Assembly: GCA_963750015.1 (NCBI GenBank)
Contig: CAVVPU010000053.1
Location: forward strand, 1-64,000
Length of the DNA: 64,000 bases
Source: CAVVNC01 sp963750015
GTDB lineage: Bacteria > Desulfobacterota > Syntrophorhabdia > Syntrophorhabdales > WCHB1-27
Direction: 5' to 3'
Shown: piece by piece, positions 18,191 through 26,012 of the stretch
How positions within the stretch are numbered: position 1 is the stretch's first letter
How the letters are laid out: each line of letters begins with the position of its first letter
The notes under the pieces: model-generated
Database searches by the model: none
The model's input: only the letters and a program-made list of their open reading frames with translations
What the model was told of the DNA's origin: nothing
Made by a program: the position numbers and the translations under genes

Positions 18191-18557
18191 AATTTCACCT
18201 CGTCCCAAAAGTATACACCATTCCGAAAAACAGGCGTAGTTTCTTGGGATGTTGCTTCCAACGTTTCTCGGCTGATTTGATGTCCCTTACCTTTTTTCCC
18301 TTTGCCTTTGGCGGCCTCAAAGGGACGCCGCTCTTATTCAATTGTTGCTGGTGTGTGTATCCTATGAAGGCCGGAGCCGGAAAGGACAGAGGGGAGCGGA
18401 GAGATCGTCCCTTCGGGACTGGGGAGCGGGGAGAGAAAGAGCTTTTTTGCTCCCCAGCGAGTAGAACGAGCGGTCTCCCATCTCCCATCTCCCCTCCCCT
18501 TTGTGCTCACCCCTCCCCTCTTGATCGACCCTGCCCCATACTCGGCAAATTCACCGC
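18191..18557. repeat. Gene-free stretch with truncated R2 copy (18310-18385)
   Basis: Contains only the first part of R2 (GGCGGCCTCAAAGGGACGCCG, CTTATTCAATTGTTGCTGGTG, TATCCTATGAAGGCCGGAGCC). It ends where the hairpin core would follow; instead there is purine-rich GGGGAGCGGGGAGAGAAAG sequence and a CCCCTCCCC-rich stretch. No gene is seen. Confidence 0.7.
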
Positions 18558-19913
18558 CTAGGGCTTGGGGAACTTCTCCAGGTCCTTCATTGCCCTCTGA
18601 ATATCCTCATCCTCCAGGACCGCATCTTCGAGCTTTCCCGACAGGAAAGCGTCATAGGCGGCCAGGTCGATGAGACCGTGGCCGCTCCAGTTCATGAGAA
18701 TCACCCGCTCCTTGCCCTCTTCTTTGGCTCGCTTCGCTTCCTCGATCACGCAGGCAATGGCGTGGTTGGTCTCCGGCGCAGGCACAAAACCCTCGGTCCG
18801 GGCAAAGGTGAGGCCCGCGGCAAAGGTCTGGGTCTGGGCATAGGCCCTCGCCTCGATCAGCCCCTCGGAGAATACCTTGCTTACCAGGGGCGCCATACCG
18901 TGGTACCTCAGGCCTCCCGCGTGAATGGGAGCGGGCATGAAGGAATGGCCGAGGGAATGCATGGGCATGAGGGGTGTCTTCCCTGCGGTATCCCCGAAAT
19001 CATAGACAAAGGGACCCTTGGTCAGGGTGGGGCAGGAGGCAGGCTCGCACGCGACCACCCGCACGTCCTTGCCGTTCATCTTATCCCTTAGGAAGGGGAA
19101 TGTGAGGCCCGCAAAATTGCTGCCGCCGCCGACGCAGGCGATCACTACGTCGGGGTACTCTCCCGTCTTCTCCATCTGTTGCCGGGCCTCGAGGCCGATC
19201 ACGGTCTGATGCATGAGCACGTGGTTGAGCACGCTTCCCAGGGAGTACTTGGTGTCCCGGGAACTCATCGCGTCCTCGACCGCCTCGCTGATGGCAATGC
19301 CCAGCGAGCCCGTGTGTTCGGGGTTCCGGGCGAGGAATCCCCTGCCCACCGCTGTATCGGGACTCGGGCTGGCCACACAACTCGCGCCCCATGTCTCCAT
19401 GAGCATCTTCCTGTAAGGCTTTTGATTGTAGCTCACCCGCACCATATAGACCTTCAGCTCAAGACCGAACTGGTTGCAGGCAAAGGCGAGAGCACACCCC
19501 CACTGGCCTGCCCCGGTTTCCGTGGTGATCCTCTTCACGCCGGCCATCTTGTTGTAATAGGCCTGAGGCAGAGCGGTGTTCGGCTTGTGGCTGCCTGCGG
19601 GGCTCACCCCCTCGTGCTTGAAGTAGATGTGGGCCGGTGTGCCGAGGAATTTCTCCAGCCGCAAAGCGCGGTAGAGGGGCGTCGGCCTCCAGATGAGCAA
19701 TCTTTCAAGGACGGCCTCGGGTATGTCCACCCACCGTTCGGCGCTCATCTCCTGCTCCAAAAGACTCATAGGGAAGAAGCTCAAATCATCGGGGCTCGCG
19801 GGCTGACCCGTGACAGGGTTGAGCGGCGGAAGCAGCGGCGTGCCCAGATCGGCCTGGATGTTGTACCATTGTCTGGGCATCTCCTTTTCGTCGAGCAGTA
19901 TTTTCGTGTTCAT
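18558..19913 (-). CDS. trpB2: Tryptophan synthase beta-like protein (TrpB2 type)
   Basis: 451 residues from ATG 19913, whose ribosome site GGAGGAAGAG is immediately upstream; an ATG at 19925 has none. It has the long N-terminal extension of TrpB2 (MPRQWYNIQADLGTPLLPPLNP), the PLP-lysine motif SPAGSHKPNTALPQAYY, ETGAGQWGCALAFAC and the phosphate-binding CVGGGSNFAGL. TrpB2 joins indole or indole derivatives with serine to give tryptophan, usually without a dedicated TrpA partner; no trpA or other trp gene is in the window. Expression appears controlled by the upstream leader peptide and attenuator. Confidence 0.92.
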   Translation of the reverse strand: MNTKILLDEKEMPRQWYNIQADLGTPLLPPLNPVTGQPASPDDLSFFPMSLLEQEMSAERWVDIPEAVLERLLIWRPTPLYRALRLEKFLGTPAHIYFKHEGVSPAGSHKPNTALPQAYYNKMAGVKRITTETGAGQWGCALAFACNQFGLELKVYMVRVSYNQKPYRKMLMETWGASCVASPSPDTAVGRGFLARNPEHTGSLGIAISEAVEDAMSSRDTKYSLGSVLNHVLMHQTVIGLEARQQMEKTGEYPDVVIACVGGGSNFAGLTFPFLRDKMNGKDVRVVACEPASCPTLTKGPFVYDFGDTAGKTPLMPMHSLGHSFMPAPIHAGGLRYHGMAPLVSKVFSEGLIEARAYAQTQTFAAGLTFARTEGFVPAPETNHAIACVIEEAKRAKEEGKERVILMNWSGHGLIDLAAYDAFLSGKLEDAVLEDEDIQRAMKDLEKFPKP

Positions 19914-19950
19914 CTCTTCCTCCATCCGTGAAATTTACCCGTGGTCGAAC

Positions 19951-20030
19951 AAAAAGGGCCATGAATCTTACAGACTCATGGCCCACAAAAAAAAGGCCAT
20001 GAGCAGTTTGAAACCGCACATGGCCCCATG
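19951..20030 (-). promoter_or_regulatory. trp attenuator upstream of trpB2
   Basis: On the minus strand four complementary segments follow the leader peptide: 1 GGCCATG (20025-20019), 2 CTCATGGCC (20003-19995), 3 GGGCCATGA(G) (19984-19975) and 4 TCATGGCCC (19964-19956) followed by TTTTT. Pairing 1:2, 2:3 (9 bp) and 3:4 (9 bp) are mutually exclusive, the classical anti-antiterminator, antiterminator and terminator. The 1:2 hairpin also precedes a T8 run. The layout is seen; the mechanism is inferred. Confidence 0.85.
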
Positions 20031-20039
20031 ATAGCGGTC

Positions 20040-20102
20040 TCACCGTTTAAAGATGCACCACCACCATGCGCAGACAAGTGTCGTATTTGGTCTTCCGGGC
20101 AT
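20040..20102 (-). CDS. Trp-rich leader peptide (attenuation)
   Basis: A 20-residue frame, MPGRPNTTLVCAWWWCIFKR, with three consecutive TGG codons (positions 13-15), ends at 20040 just before the attenuator hairpins in front of trpB2. Stalling at the Trp codons when tryptophan is scarce would favour read-through. A TTGACA (20137-20132) with a weak -10 (TACATG) 17 bp on would place transcription start at or near the ATG, so the peptide may be read from a leaderless end. The last Trp codon lies about 33 nt before segment 1, farther than in enterics, so details may differ. Confidence 0.8.
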   Translation of the reverse strand: MPGRPNTTLVCAWWWCIFKR

Positions 20103-20323
20103 ACTTTCATGTAACACGGCTAAAGCGGGCTGTCAAGAGAATTTTAGCAAACACCTTGCGAATACAGGCTTAATCTGTTACAATGTATTGATTTTAGGCC
20201 GGTTCGTCGGAGCTTCCGAAAGCCTGGTTCGAACTCCTTGACCAAGTAGAAAAGAAAAAGCTTGTTGCCGGATAGGAGGTCGGATACAATGGGAATGGAG
20301 CGCCCTGGGCGAAAGAACGAAGC

Positions 20324-20351
20324 TTGACAATGGCCGAAAAAATGCTATATT
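20324..20351 (+). promoter_or_regulatory. Sigma-70-type promoter for rpoD
   Basis: TTGACA at 20324-20329 and TATATT at 20346-20351 with 16 bp between. The predicted start near 20358 puts the hairpin at 20384-20423 inside the rpoD 5' untranslated region. Confidence 0.65.
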
Positions 20352-20383
20352 TAGAAGAAGTCTGCAGGTTTTTAGCCTATGCA

Positions 20384-20423
20384 GTAAAAAAATGCCCTCT
20401 GAAAAGCAAGGGCATTTTTTTAC
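20384..20423. terminator. Symmetric terminator-like hairpin in front of rpoD
   Basis: GTAAAAAAATGCCCT (20384-20398) and AGGGCATTTTTTTAC (20409-20423) are perfect inverted copies around a 10-nt loop. With T7 on one side and A7 on the other it can act as a factor-independent terminator in both directions. It lies between a good promoter and the rpoD start codon (20440), so it may also attenuate rpoD. Confidence 0.8.
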
Positions 20424-20439
20424 ACTCGGAGAAAAGTAG

Positions 20440-21957
20440 ATGAGCATAAAGAACTTCGATCAGATTAAGACGTTAATCGACATCGGTATGGAGAAGGGAT
20501 ACCTCACTCCCGATGAGATAAATGACTTCTTGCCGCAGAATATCTTCTCTCCTGAGGACATAGAAGACATATTCGACTTCCTCTCGGAGTCGAATATCGA
20601 CGTGGTCGAGACTATAAAAGAAAAAATCGAGACCGCGGAAGAGGAGCCTCACGAGTGGGAAGAGGCGGAACGCTTCCCTACGGAAAAGACGGACAACATC
20701 ATCTGGGCGTATCTGAAGGATATCGGCAGGATATCGCTTCTCTCGTCCGAGGAAGAATACGATATAGCTAAGAGGATAGAGGAGGGCGAGGCGCGAATCA
20801 GAAGCCGCCTCTTCGACATGCCCCTGGCAATCACCGAACTTCAGGAGTTGGTCAACCAGATCAAGAAAGAGACAATCAACATCATCGACGTGGTCAAGAA
20901 CATCGATGAGATGAACTATACGAAAAAAGACGAGGAACAGCACAAGAAGAAAATCATAACCCTCTCCAACAGTCTCAAGAACCTCCACGAAAAGAGGGAG
21001 GAGATGAAGAAACAGTTGGGGCCTGGCGTGGACGAATTCACCAAGAAGCAGACCGAGAAGAAGCTCGCCGCCTCCGGCAGTAAGATCGAGGAGGTCCTCA
21101 CGAACCTCGGCCTCCAGAAAAAGGTGCTGGAGGAGATTACGAGAAGGGTCCAGAAGCGTGCAAAGTTCCTCGACGACAAAGAGGCCCGGTCGGTAGAGGC
21201 AAACCTTCGTGAGATGGAGCTCGTCGAAAGGGAGCTGAAAGTCGTCAAGAACCGCCTGATCAAGGCGAACCTGAGGCTTGTGATTAACATTGCCAAGAAG
21301 TACCTGAACAGAGGGCTTTCCTTCCTCGATCTCATACAGGAAGGCAACATGGGCCTCATGAAGGCGGCCGAGAAGTACGACTACCAGAAAGGCTACAAGT
21401 TCTCCACGTACTCTACGTGGTGGATAAGGCAGGCCATAACACGGGCCATCGCCGATTACGCCCGGACGATCAGGGTGCCGGTGCACGTGCTCGAAACTAT
21501 GAACAAGATCACGAAGGTGACCATATCCCTCTTTCAGGAGTTGGGAAGAGAGCCGACTCTCGAGGAGATTTCGGCCAAAGCCGCCCTGCCCCTGGAAAAG
21601 GTGCGGAAGATAATGAAGGTCTCCAATGAGCCCATCTCGATAGAGACGCCCATCGGTGATGATGATTCGAAGCTCGGGGATTTCATCGCCGATCCCAAGT
21701 CACCCTCCCCCTTCGAGGAGCTTGTCAACATCTCGTGCAAAGAGGAGATCGATAAGGTCCTTTCCACCCTCACCCCGCGAGAGGAGAAGGTCATCAGGAT
21801 GAGACTCGGCATTGGGGAGAAGACCGATTACACCCTTGAAGAAGTGGGCGATGTTTTCGGACTTACGAGGGAGAGGATCAGGCAGATAGAGGCCAAGGCC
21901 CTACGCAAGCTGAAACACCCTTCAAGAAGAAAAAGGCTCGAGAGCTTCCTCGAGTAG
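20440..21957 (+). CDS. rpoD: RNA polymerase primary sigma factor (sigma-70/RpoD)
   Basis: 505 residues from ATG 20440 behind CGGAGAAAAG. Region 1.1 is present (IKTLIDIGMEKGYLTPDEINDFL), region 1.2 as DNIIWAYLKDIGRISLLSSEEEYDIAKRIEEGE, then a charged non-conserved insert (about residues 130-260). Region 2 is NLRLVINIAKKYLNRGLSFLDLIQEGNMGLMKAAEKYDY..FSTYSTWWIRQAITRAIADYARTIRVPVH. Region 3 follows, and region 4 is RMRLGIG..YTLEEVGDVFGLTRERIRQIEAKALRKL. This is the complete housekeeping sigma factor, slightly shorter than the enterobacterial one because of a smaller insert. Confidence 0.98.
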   Translation: MSIKNFDQIKTLIDIGMEKGYLTPDEINDFLPQNIFSPEDIEDIFDFLSESNIDVVETIKEKIETAEEEPHEWEEAERFPTEKTDNIIWAYLKDIGRISLLSSEEEYDIAKRIEEGEARIRSRLFDMPLAITELQELVNQIKKETINIIDVVKNIDEMNYTKKDEEQHKKKIITLSNSLKNLHEKREEMKKQLGPGVDEFTKKQTEKKLAASGSKIEEVLTNLGLQKKVLEEITRRVQKRAKFLDDKEARSVEANLREMELVERELKVVKNRLIKANLRLVINIAKKYLNRGLSFLDLIQEGNMGLMKAAEKYDYQKGYKFSTYSTWWIRQAITRAIADYARTIRVPVHVLETMNKITKVTISLFQELGREPTLEEISAKAALPLEKVRKIMKVSNEPISIETPIGDDDSKLGDFIADPKSPSPFEELVNISCKEEIDKVLSTLTPREEKVIRMRLGIGEKTDYTLEEVGDVFGLTRERIRQIEAKALRKLKHPSRRKRLESFLE

Positions 21958-22017
21958 GGGTGAAACACTGCAAAGAATCCGACCGCCTGGGTTTTTCGGC
22001 TGGCAGGCGTGTCCGTC

Positions 22018-22049
22018 AGATATCCCGGACTTGTTCCGGGATATTTTCT
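22018..22049 (+). terminator. rpoD terminator
   Basis: ATATCCCGGA..TCCGGGATAT hairpin followed by TTTTCTT, about 60 bp after the rpoD stop. Confidence 0.8.
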
Positions 22050-22058
22050 TCCGTCCTC

Positions 22059-22289
22059 TTATTGCCCCTGCACCCGGTCTCGCGCCTCTTTGCGGAGTCT
22101 GAAAGGCTTTCTTCTGGCCTTCAACACCGCGTAGCAAAGGGCACAGCCCGTTCTTCCCTGCTTCATGCGGGCGATGCAGTCGTCCACATGATCGCCGCAC
22201 ATCATCATGCGACACGCCTGCCTTACGTCGTTTTCTTCGAATCGTACTTCGATGCCACCGTCCCTGGATAGGATCACTTCGTTCGTCAT
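22059..22289 (-). CDS. Small Cys-rich hypothetical protein
   Basis: 76 residues starting at ATG 22289 with AAGGTGA 4 nt upstream. Sequence includes VRFEENDVRQACRMMMCGDHVDDCIARMKQGRTGCALCYAV: five cysteines arranged C-x4-C-x6-C and C-x2-C, suggesting a metal or thiol site. The C-terminus is basic. Codon use matches neighbours and the gene ends at the rpoD terminator, so it is probably real. No family was recognised and no function is offered. Confidence 0.6.
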   Translation of the reverse strand: MTNEVILSRDGGIEVRFEENDVRQACRMMMCGDHVDDCIARMKQGRTGCALCYAVLKARRKPFRLRKEARDRVQGQ

Positions 22290-22497
22290 TGGCTCACCTT
22301 GCTTGGGTAACGCCGCTTAGTCGGTTGCATACACCTGTTCGCTATTCCGTCGGAAGTTGTTTAATAGTTTGTACATGCGAAGGCTGCTTGTCAACCGTTT
22401 TGTGATCTTTTTTGAGAACAATGTGACCGGTTAGTGACGAAATTCATTATCATTCCTTTTTTGGGAAGGGTCCTTCAGCAAAATCATACAGAAAAGG

Positions 22498-22527
22498 TTG
22501 ACACTCCTTTTTATCCTGTGCTATATT
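22498..22527 (+). promoter_or_regulatory. Promoter for the SatP gene
   Basis: TTGACA at 22498-22503 and TATATT at 22522-22527, 18 bp apart, about 95 bp upstream of the start codon. Confidence 0.65.
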
Positions 22528-22622
22528 CGCCTATTCGGAAGCCTAATTGTGCTTTTTTTCTCAAGTAGACCTTCCGACGGGTTTCTTACCATATATCAAT
22601 CGACGAAGGAGGAGGCGCAAAA

Positions 22623-23189
22623 ATGGAAGGTGCAAAATTAGCAAATGCCGGACCCCTCGGTCTCGCGGGCTTCGGAATGACCACCATGATCCTGAACATC
22701 CACAACACGGGGTATTTCCCCATGGCCACCTCGATTATGGCAATGGGCATTTTTTACGGCGGCATAGCCCAGATCATCGCGGGTATCCTGGAGTTCAAGA
22801 ACGGTAATACTTTCGCGACGACCGCTTTCATCTCCTATGGCTCCTTCTGGCTTACTCTGGTCTTCATCCTCGTCGCCAAGGGACTGCCCGAGACTTCTGC
22901 CGCCTTTCTCGGATGGTATCTCTTTCTCTGGGGCCTCTTCACTTTTTTCATGTGGTTCGGGACCTTCCGCAGCAACCGGGTCCTCCAGTTCGTCTTCTTC
23001 AGCCTCATCATATTATTCTGGCTCCTCGCCATCAGTGAATGGTTCGGAGCCCCCACCGTGGCCCACGTAGCCGGCTGGATAGGCCTTGCGTGCGGCTTTG
23101 CCGCTTTCTACCTGGCCATGGCAGAGGTGATCAACGAGAGCAGGGGGAAAACGGTCCTGCCTATCGGCCAGCCTTCAATCATCAAATAG
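22623..23189 (+). CDS. satP: SatP/GPR1-FUN34-YaaH acetate transporter
   Basis: 188 residues and six membrane helices, ATG behind AAGGAGGAGG. The N-terminal motif is NAGPLGLAGFGMTTMILNIHN (family N-P/A-G-P-L-G-L). FYGGIAQIIAGILEFKNGNTFATTAFISYGSFWL follows, the signature of the acetate uptake transporter family. It moves acetate, and often succinate, across the inner membrane with protons. A strong promoter precedes it and a strong hairpin follows, so it is a single-gene unit. Acetate handling fits a fermentative or syntrophic anaerobe. Confidence 0.95.
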   Translation: MEGAKLANAGPLGLAGFGMTTMILNIHNTGYFPMATSIMAMGIFYGGIAQIIAGILEFKNGNTFATTAFISYGSFWLTLVFILVAKGLPETSAAFLGWYLFLWGLFTFFMWFGTFRSNRVLQFVFFSLIILFWLLAISEWFGAPTVAHVAGWIGLACGFAAFYLAMAEVINESRGKTVLPIGQPSIIK

Positions 23190-23243
23190 TTTCCGGTATT
23201 TCCAGGCCCGATTATAGTAGGGAGGCCGGGACTCTCGTCTGCT

Positions 23244-23275
23244 AAAGAAGGCGTCCTGATCAGGACGCCTTCTTT
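23244..23275. terminator. Bidirectional terminator after satP
   Basis: A 32-bp perfect palindrome, AAAGAAGGCGTCCTGA and its complement, lies between the convergent satP and the small gene at 23291-23548. Confidence 0.88.
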
Positions 23276-23290
23276 GATCTGTCCCCGTTG

Positions 23291-23548
23291 TCAGAAGCCC
23301 GTCACCACGTTCGCCGAAGGCGCCGAATCTATCGCGTGCTCAAGGAGCCGTAGCGCTTCACGGATGGCAACGTCATGAACATCCGCAAGGGACGCAGCCA
23401 TCGTTTCCGCCTTGTCGAGCCAGACTTCCACGGTAATCACCGAGTTGCTCGTCAACTCGTCGCCCGCGCCCCAGTTAAACTCCACCCGGACAGGAAACTT
23501 GGGCTCGTCAGGCTGCATGGGTTTAATGGCCAATACGATAATATTCAT
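23291..23548 (-). CDS. Hypothetical protein, 85 residues
   Basis: ATG 23548 with a strong GGAGG 5 nt upstream. The protein begins MNIIVLAIKPMQPDEPKFPVRVEFNWGAG and continues with TVEVWLDKAETMAASLADVHDVAIREALRLLEHAI, an alternation of strands and one long helix. No domain was recognised. It ends at the shared terminator with satP and is preceded by an R3 repeat copy. Confidence 0.65.
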   Translation of the reverse strand: MNIIVLAIKPMQPDEPKFPVRVEFNWGAGDELTSNSVITVEVWLDKAETMAASLADVHDVAIREALRLLEHAIDSAPSANVVTGF

Positions 23549-23624
23549 GAAAGCCTCCGGTAAGGGTTATGGCCTCGATCCGCCATCTATAAGTAATATA
23601 AGACGCACCTTAGTCCGGCGGGCA

Positions 23625-23735
23625 ATTTAATGGGGCTCGGCAATTTAACGGGGCTCGCGTCGCCCCCTCCACTGGCAAAGCCCGCGGAGCCTCCCCTTCA
23701 TAAAAAGGAAGGACCGCCGCAGGCGCGCACTGCCA
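23625..23735. repeat. R3 repeat, dispersed copy
   Basis: AATTTAATGGGGCTCGG and AATTTAACGGGGCTCGCG start units, then CGCCCCCTCCACTGGCAAAG, CCCGCGGAGCCTCCCC, an A-rich run and GGACCGCCGCAGGCGCGCA as in the copies at 2041-2570. Confidence 0.8.
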
Positions 23736-23796
23736 GGGTCAAACGATCCCGGATGTTTCGTAGAATGGAGTCTCCATAAGAACAAACGTGGCACCT

Positions 23797-24342
23797 TTAG
23801 TCCTTATCCATGTCGTCACACGTCTTTTTGTCTTTACTCAAACTGAATCGAGCCAATTCTTCAAAAGCGCTGTAGAAAGCGGTGCGACCGGAAATGATGC
23901 CATCGGCCTTGCGCTCGTCATTAACGATCCGTTGTATGTCCTTGTTGCACCAGGCTTTTTCTATGTCATACCCAAGTTCGTCGTAAACCATTTCACGATC
24001 GACGACTTCATCGCGCACCAGACAGCCTAAGGTTTCAAAGTGTCCAAAATAATCCTCTATTTGGTCGTCCCTAAATCCGGCTTTTGACTTTCCCAGACGA
24101 CGGATGGAATAGGTGCTTGGATGCTCTTGTATAGCAGTTAAAATGCGATTGTATGGAGCCGAGTCAAGTTTTGAGCTGAACTGTACCACGAAGCTTGCGG
24201 AGTTAATCTTCTTCGTGACTAACAACGCTTTGGCACCCATTTGAAGACTTATCACCGCAAGAATCACACCGACTATGATTGCAACCGATTCGGCTGCCCC
24301 GAGAAACTCTTTGAAGGCCCCCCACTTAGATCCCCCTAGCAT
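23797..24342 (-). CDS. Membrane-anchored protein, DUF4760-like
   Basis: 181 residues from ATG 24342 with AAAGGAG 8 nt upstream; the frame continues upstream but without a start signal. One N-terminal membrane helix (ESVAIIVGVILAVISLQMG) is followed by a cytoplasmic helical domain with SAPYNRILTAIQEHPSTYS, DYFGHFETLGCLVRDEVVDREMVYDELGYDIEKAWCNKDIQRIVNDER. The spacing of YFxxFE and the membrane anchor resemble DUF4760 proteins of unknown function. Base composition is lower in GC than neighbours, so recent acquisition is possible. Confidence 0.6.
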   Translation of the reverse strand: MLGGSKWGAFKEFLGAAESVAIIVGVILAVISLQMGAKALLVTKKINSASFVVQFSSKLDSAPYNRILTAIQEHPSTYSIRRLGKSKAGFRDDQIEDYFGHFETLGCLVRDEVVDREMVYDELGYDIEKAWCNKDIQRIVNDERKADGIISGRTAFYSAFEELARFSLSKDKKTCDDMDKD

Positions 24343-24410
24343 GGCGGCATCTCCTTTGATACGCCCTGGGGCAACGGCAAAACACCCCGCAGCAGGGCTT
24401 CTATGTCTTT

Positions 24411-24645
24411 GCGGCCTCAAGGGCCGCCTCCCATTCCAATTGGGCGGAAGCAACCTATGAAGGCCGGACCCGCGGGATAAAATGATACGGGTCCGCGTGA
24501 GTGGGCCGGCGCATGGAGGGATCGATGAGATGTGGATGCGATTTGAGCCTTATCGGCCGCAGGCGTACTTTTGCGTACGCCGGAGGGCATATGGCGAAAA
24601 GCGCGCCGCAGATCGCGATCTCTCCATTCGCCGGCCCCGAACCCC
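24411..24645. repeat. R2 repeat, copy c (hairpin core 24503-24637)
   Basis: Body starts GCGGCCTCAAGGGCCGCC and continues to the core arms GGGCCGGCGCATGGAGGG (from 24503) and TCTCCATTCGCCGGCCC (to 24637), nearly perfect pairs. The inner hairpin pairs GGCGTAC with GTACGCC. It sits between convergent genes, just past the end of the Cas6-like gene. Confidence 0.85.
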
Positions 24646-24666
24646 TACCCTACTCTTCTCCGCCAC

Positions 24667-25338
24667 TCACCTTCCCGCTTTATCCAGCCTTCGCGTCTGT
24701 CCAAGGCCCTCGTCAGTATGGATTCCCGTTCCACAGTAAAACGCAAAATCGACAAGCCCGTTGAAGAGCCCGATCTCCTCTTCGGTCCTCCCCTTCTCTA
24801 TCTCGAGCCTCATCCATCCCTGGCTGCCCGCACCGAAGGGGGTCGCCAGGCACGACAACTTGAAGTCCTTGACCAGAACGTGTGCCAGGCCCTCTATATT
24901 GGCTTGACCGGCATCGATCCTGGTTTCGGAGAAGGAGTTCCACACGGAAATGTAGTGCTCGAAAATGGGTTGCAGCACGGGGAAAGGCTGGGCCCTGCCG
25001 TCGACTCCCACGATCGCAGGAGAGACAAGCTGAAGGGCTGCCTCCCGTCCGAAGCGGTCCGCCTCAGCCATGAGTTCCCCGAAGCTCGTCTCCCTCACGT
25101 CCCTGTCTCCCCTCGATGCCAGGGTCGCTTCTCCCCGTTGCACCAGGTCCGTCCATTCCTGTGTCAGCGCGCCGTCGACGAGCTCGGTGAGCCTCACTCG
25201 CACGCTTCCGGCGTCGGTCCTTTGAGCATATGAAAGGGTATAGGGCACGATCTGCCGGCCTGCGAACTTCCTTCGGGCCTCTTCCCCGAGACGGGAAGCA
25301 GCAGTCGGGCTAGTGTAGATGACGAGAGACTTGGGCAT
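24667..25338 (-). CDS. Stand-alone Cas6-family (RAMP) protein in nrdDG operon
   Basis: 223 residues from ATG 25338, which overlaps the nrdG end by 29 bp. The middle part VRVRLTELVDGALTQEWTDL, SFGELMAEADRF, LQLVSPAIVGVDGRAQPFPVLQPIFEHYISVWNSF follows the Cas6 pattern (R-h-T-x-L, S-P/T-P-x-h-F, P-x-P-x-x-h-F, W-N-x-F). The C-terminal GTGIHTDEGLG (res. 203-213) fits the RAMP glycine-rich loop GhGxxxxxGhG exactly. Cas6 proteins cut CRISPR precursor RNA. Here there is no array and no other cas gene, and the N-terminal 40 residues have no His, the usual general base. It may be a catalytically altered RNA-binding protein. Family call by motif reading only. Confidence 0.75.
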   Translation of the reverse strand: MPKSLVIYTSPTAASRLGEEARRKFAGRQIVPYTLSYAQRTDAGSVRVRLTELVDGALTQEWTDLVQRGEATLASRGDRDVRETSFGELMAEADRFGREAALQLVSPAIVGVDGRAQPFPVLQPIFEHYISVWNSFSETRIDAGQANIEGLAHVLVKDFKLSCLATPFGAGSQGWMRLEIEKGRTEEEIGLFNGLVDFAFYCGTGIHTDEGLGQTRRLDKAGR

Positions 25339-25954
25339 GCTCGAGGATGGCTTCAACCGTTTCCCGCATGGTCTTCATCCTCTGTGCGGAAAAGGGTTGA
25401 ATGCTCGCATATTTCGGATTGAGGGTGTCCCTCGGCACGAACTCCTGAAGGAAGAATCGCCGGGCAGTCCTGATTTCCCGGGCAACCTCGATGGCGTCCT
25501 GCTCGTGATGGAGAAAGGGGACGACGGTCATGCGGAATTCGTAGTCGACACGTCCCTCCAGGATGAAATCGATGCTCTCCCTGATCCGTTCCTTGTCCAC
25601 ATCTGTTCCGCACCACCTCTCGTAGGATGAAAGGGGTCCTTTCACATCCATGGCAATGTAGTCGATGAGGCCTTGTGCAACGAGGCCTTTGAGGACCTCA
25701 GGGTTCGACCCGTTCGTATCTAGTTTTACCTTCAACCCCTGGTTCCTTAAGGCCTGGAGCACCTCGGGCAGGCCCTTGTGGATCGTCGGCTCTCCCCCCG
25801 TGACCACGACGTGCTCGATCCACTTGCGGAATTTCCGCAAGCGCTCGCTTATATAATCGAGGGGCACATCGGCCAGGGCGTAGGGATTGAGCACAAGAGG
25901 GCTGTTGTGGCAGAAGGGACACCGGAAATTGCAGCCCCCCGTAAAAATGACCAT
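25310..25954 (-). CDS. nrdG: Anaerobic ribonucleotide reductase activating protein (radical SAM)
   Basis: 214 residues from ATG 25954. The radical SAM cluster motif GGCNFRCPFCHN (C-x3-C-x2-C) is at the very start, followed by VVTGGEPTIHKGLPEVL and KLDTNGSNPEVL. It uses SAM and an iron-sulfur cluster to make the glycyl radical on NrdD. Family members normally carry about 20 more N-terminal residues; the matching frame (FPVKGLIETSFIDWKGQLA) is present upstream but contains no ATG, GTG or TTG before a stop. The real start may be unusual or a base may be missing. Operon order nrdD, glutaredoxin, nrdG, cas6-like. Confidence 0.88.
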   Translation of the reverse strand: MVIFTGGCNFRCPFCHNSPLVLNPYALADVPLDYISERLRKFRKWIEHVVVTGGEPTIHKGLPEVLQALRNQGLKVKLDTNGSNPEVLKGLVAQGLIDYIAMDVKGPLSSYERWCGTDVDKERIRESIDFILEGRVDYEFRMTVVPFLHHEQDAIEVAREIRTARRFFLQEFVPRDTLNPKYASIQPFSAQRMKTMRETVEAILEHAQVSRHLH

Positions 25955-26012
25955 GGCGAGCTGCCCTTTCCAGTCGATGAAGCTCGTTTCTATAAGGCCT
26001 TTGACAGGAAAA

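Noticed and set aside
20053..20241. Plus-strand frame starting MHHHHAQ, resembling a His leader
   Set aside because: It is the complement of the Trp codons; no his gene or attenuator lies downstream on that strand, whereas the minus-strand Trp leader precedes trpB2.
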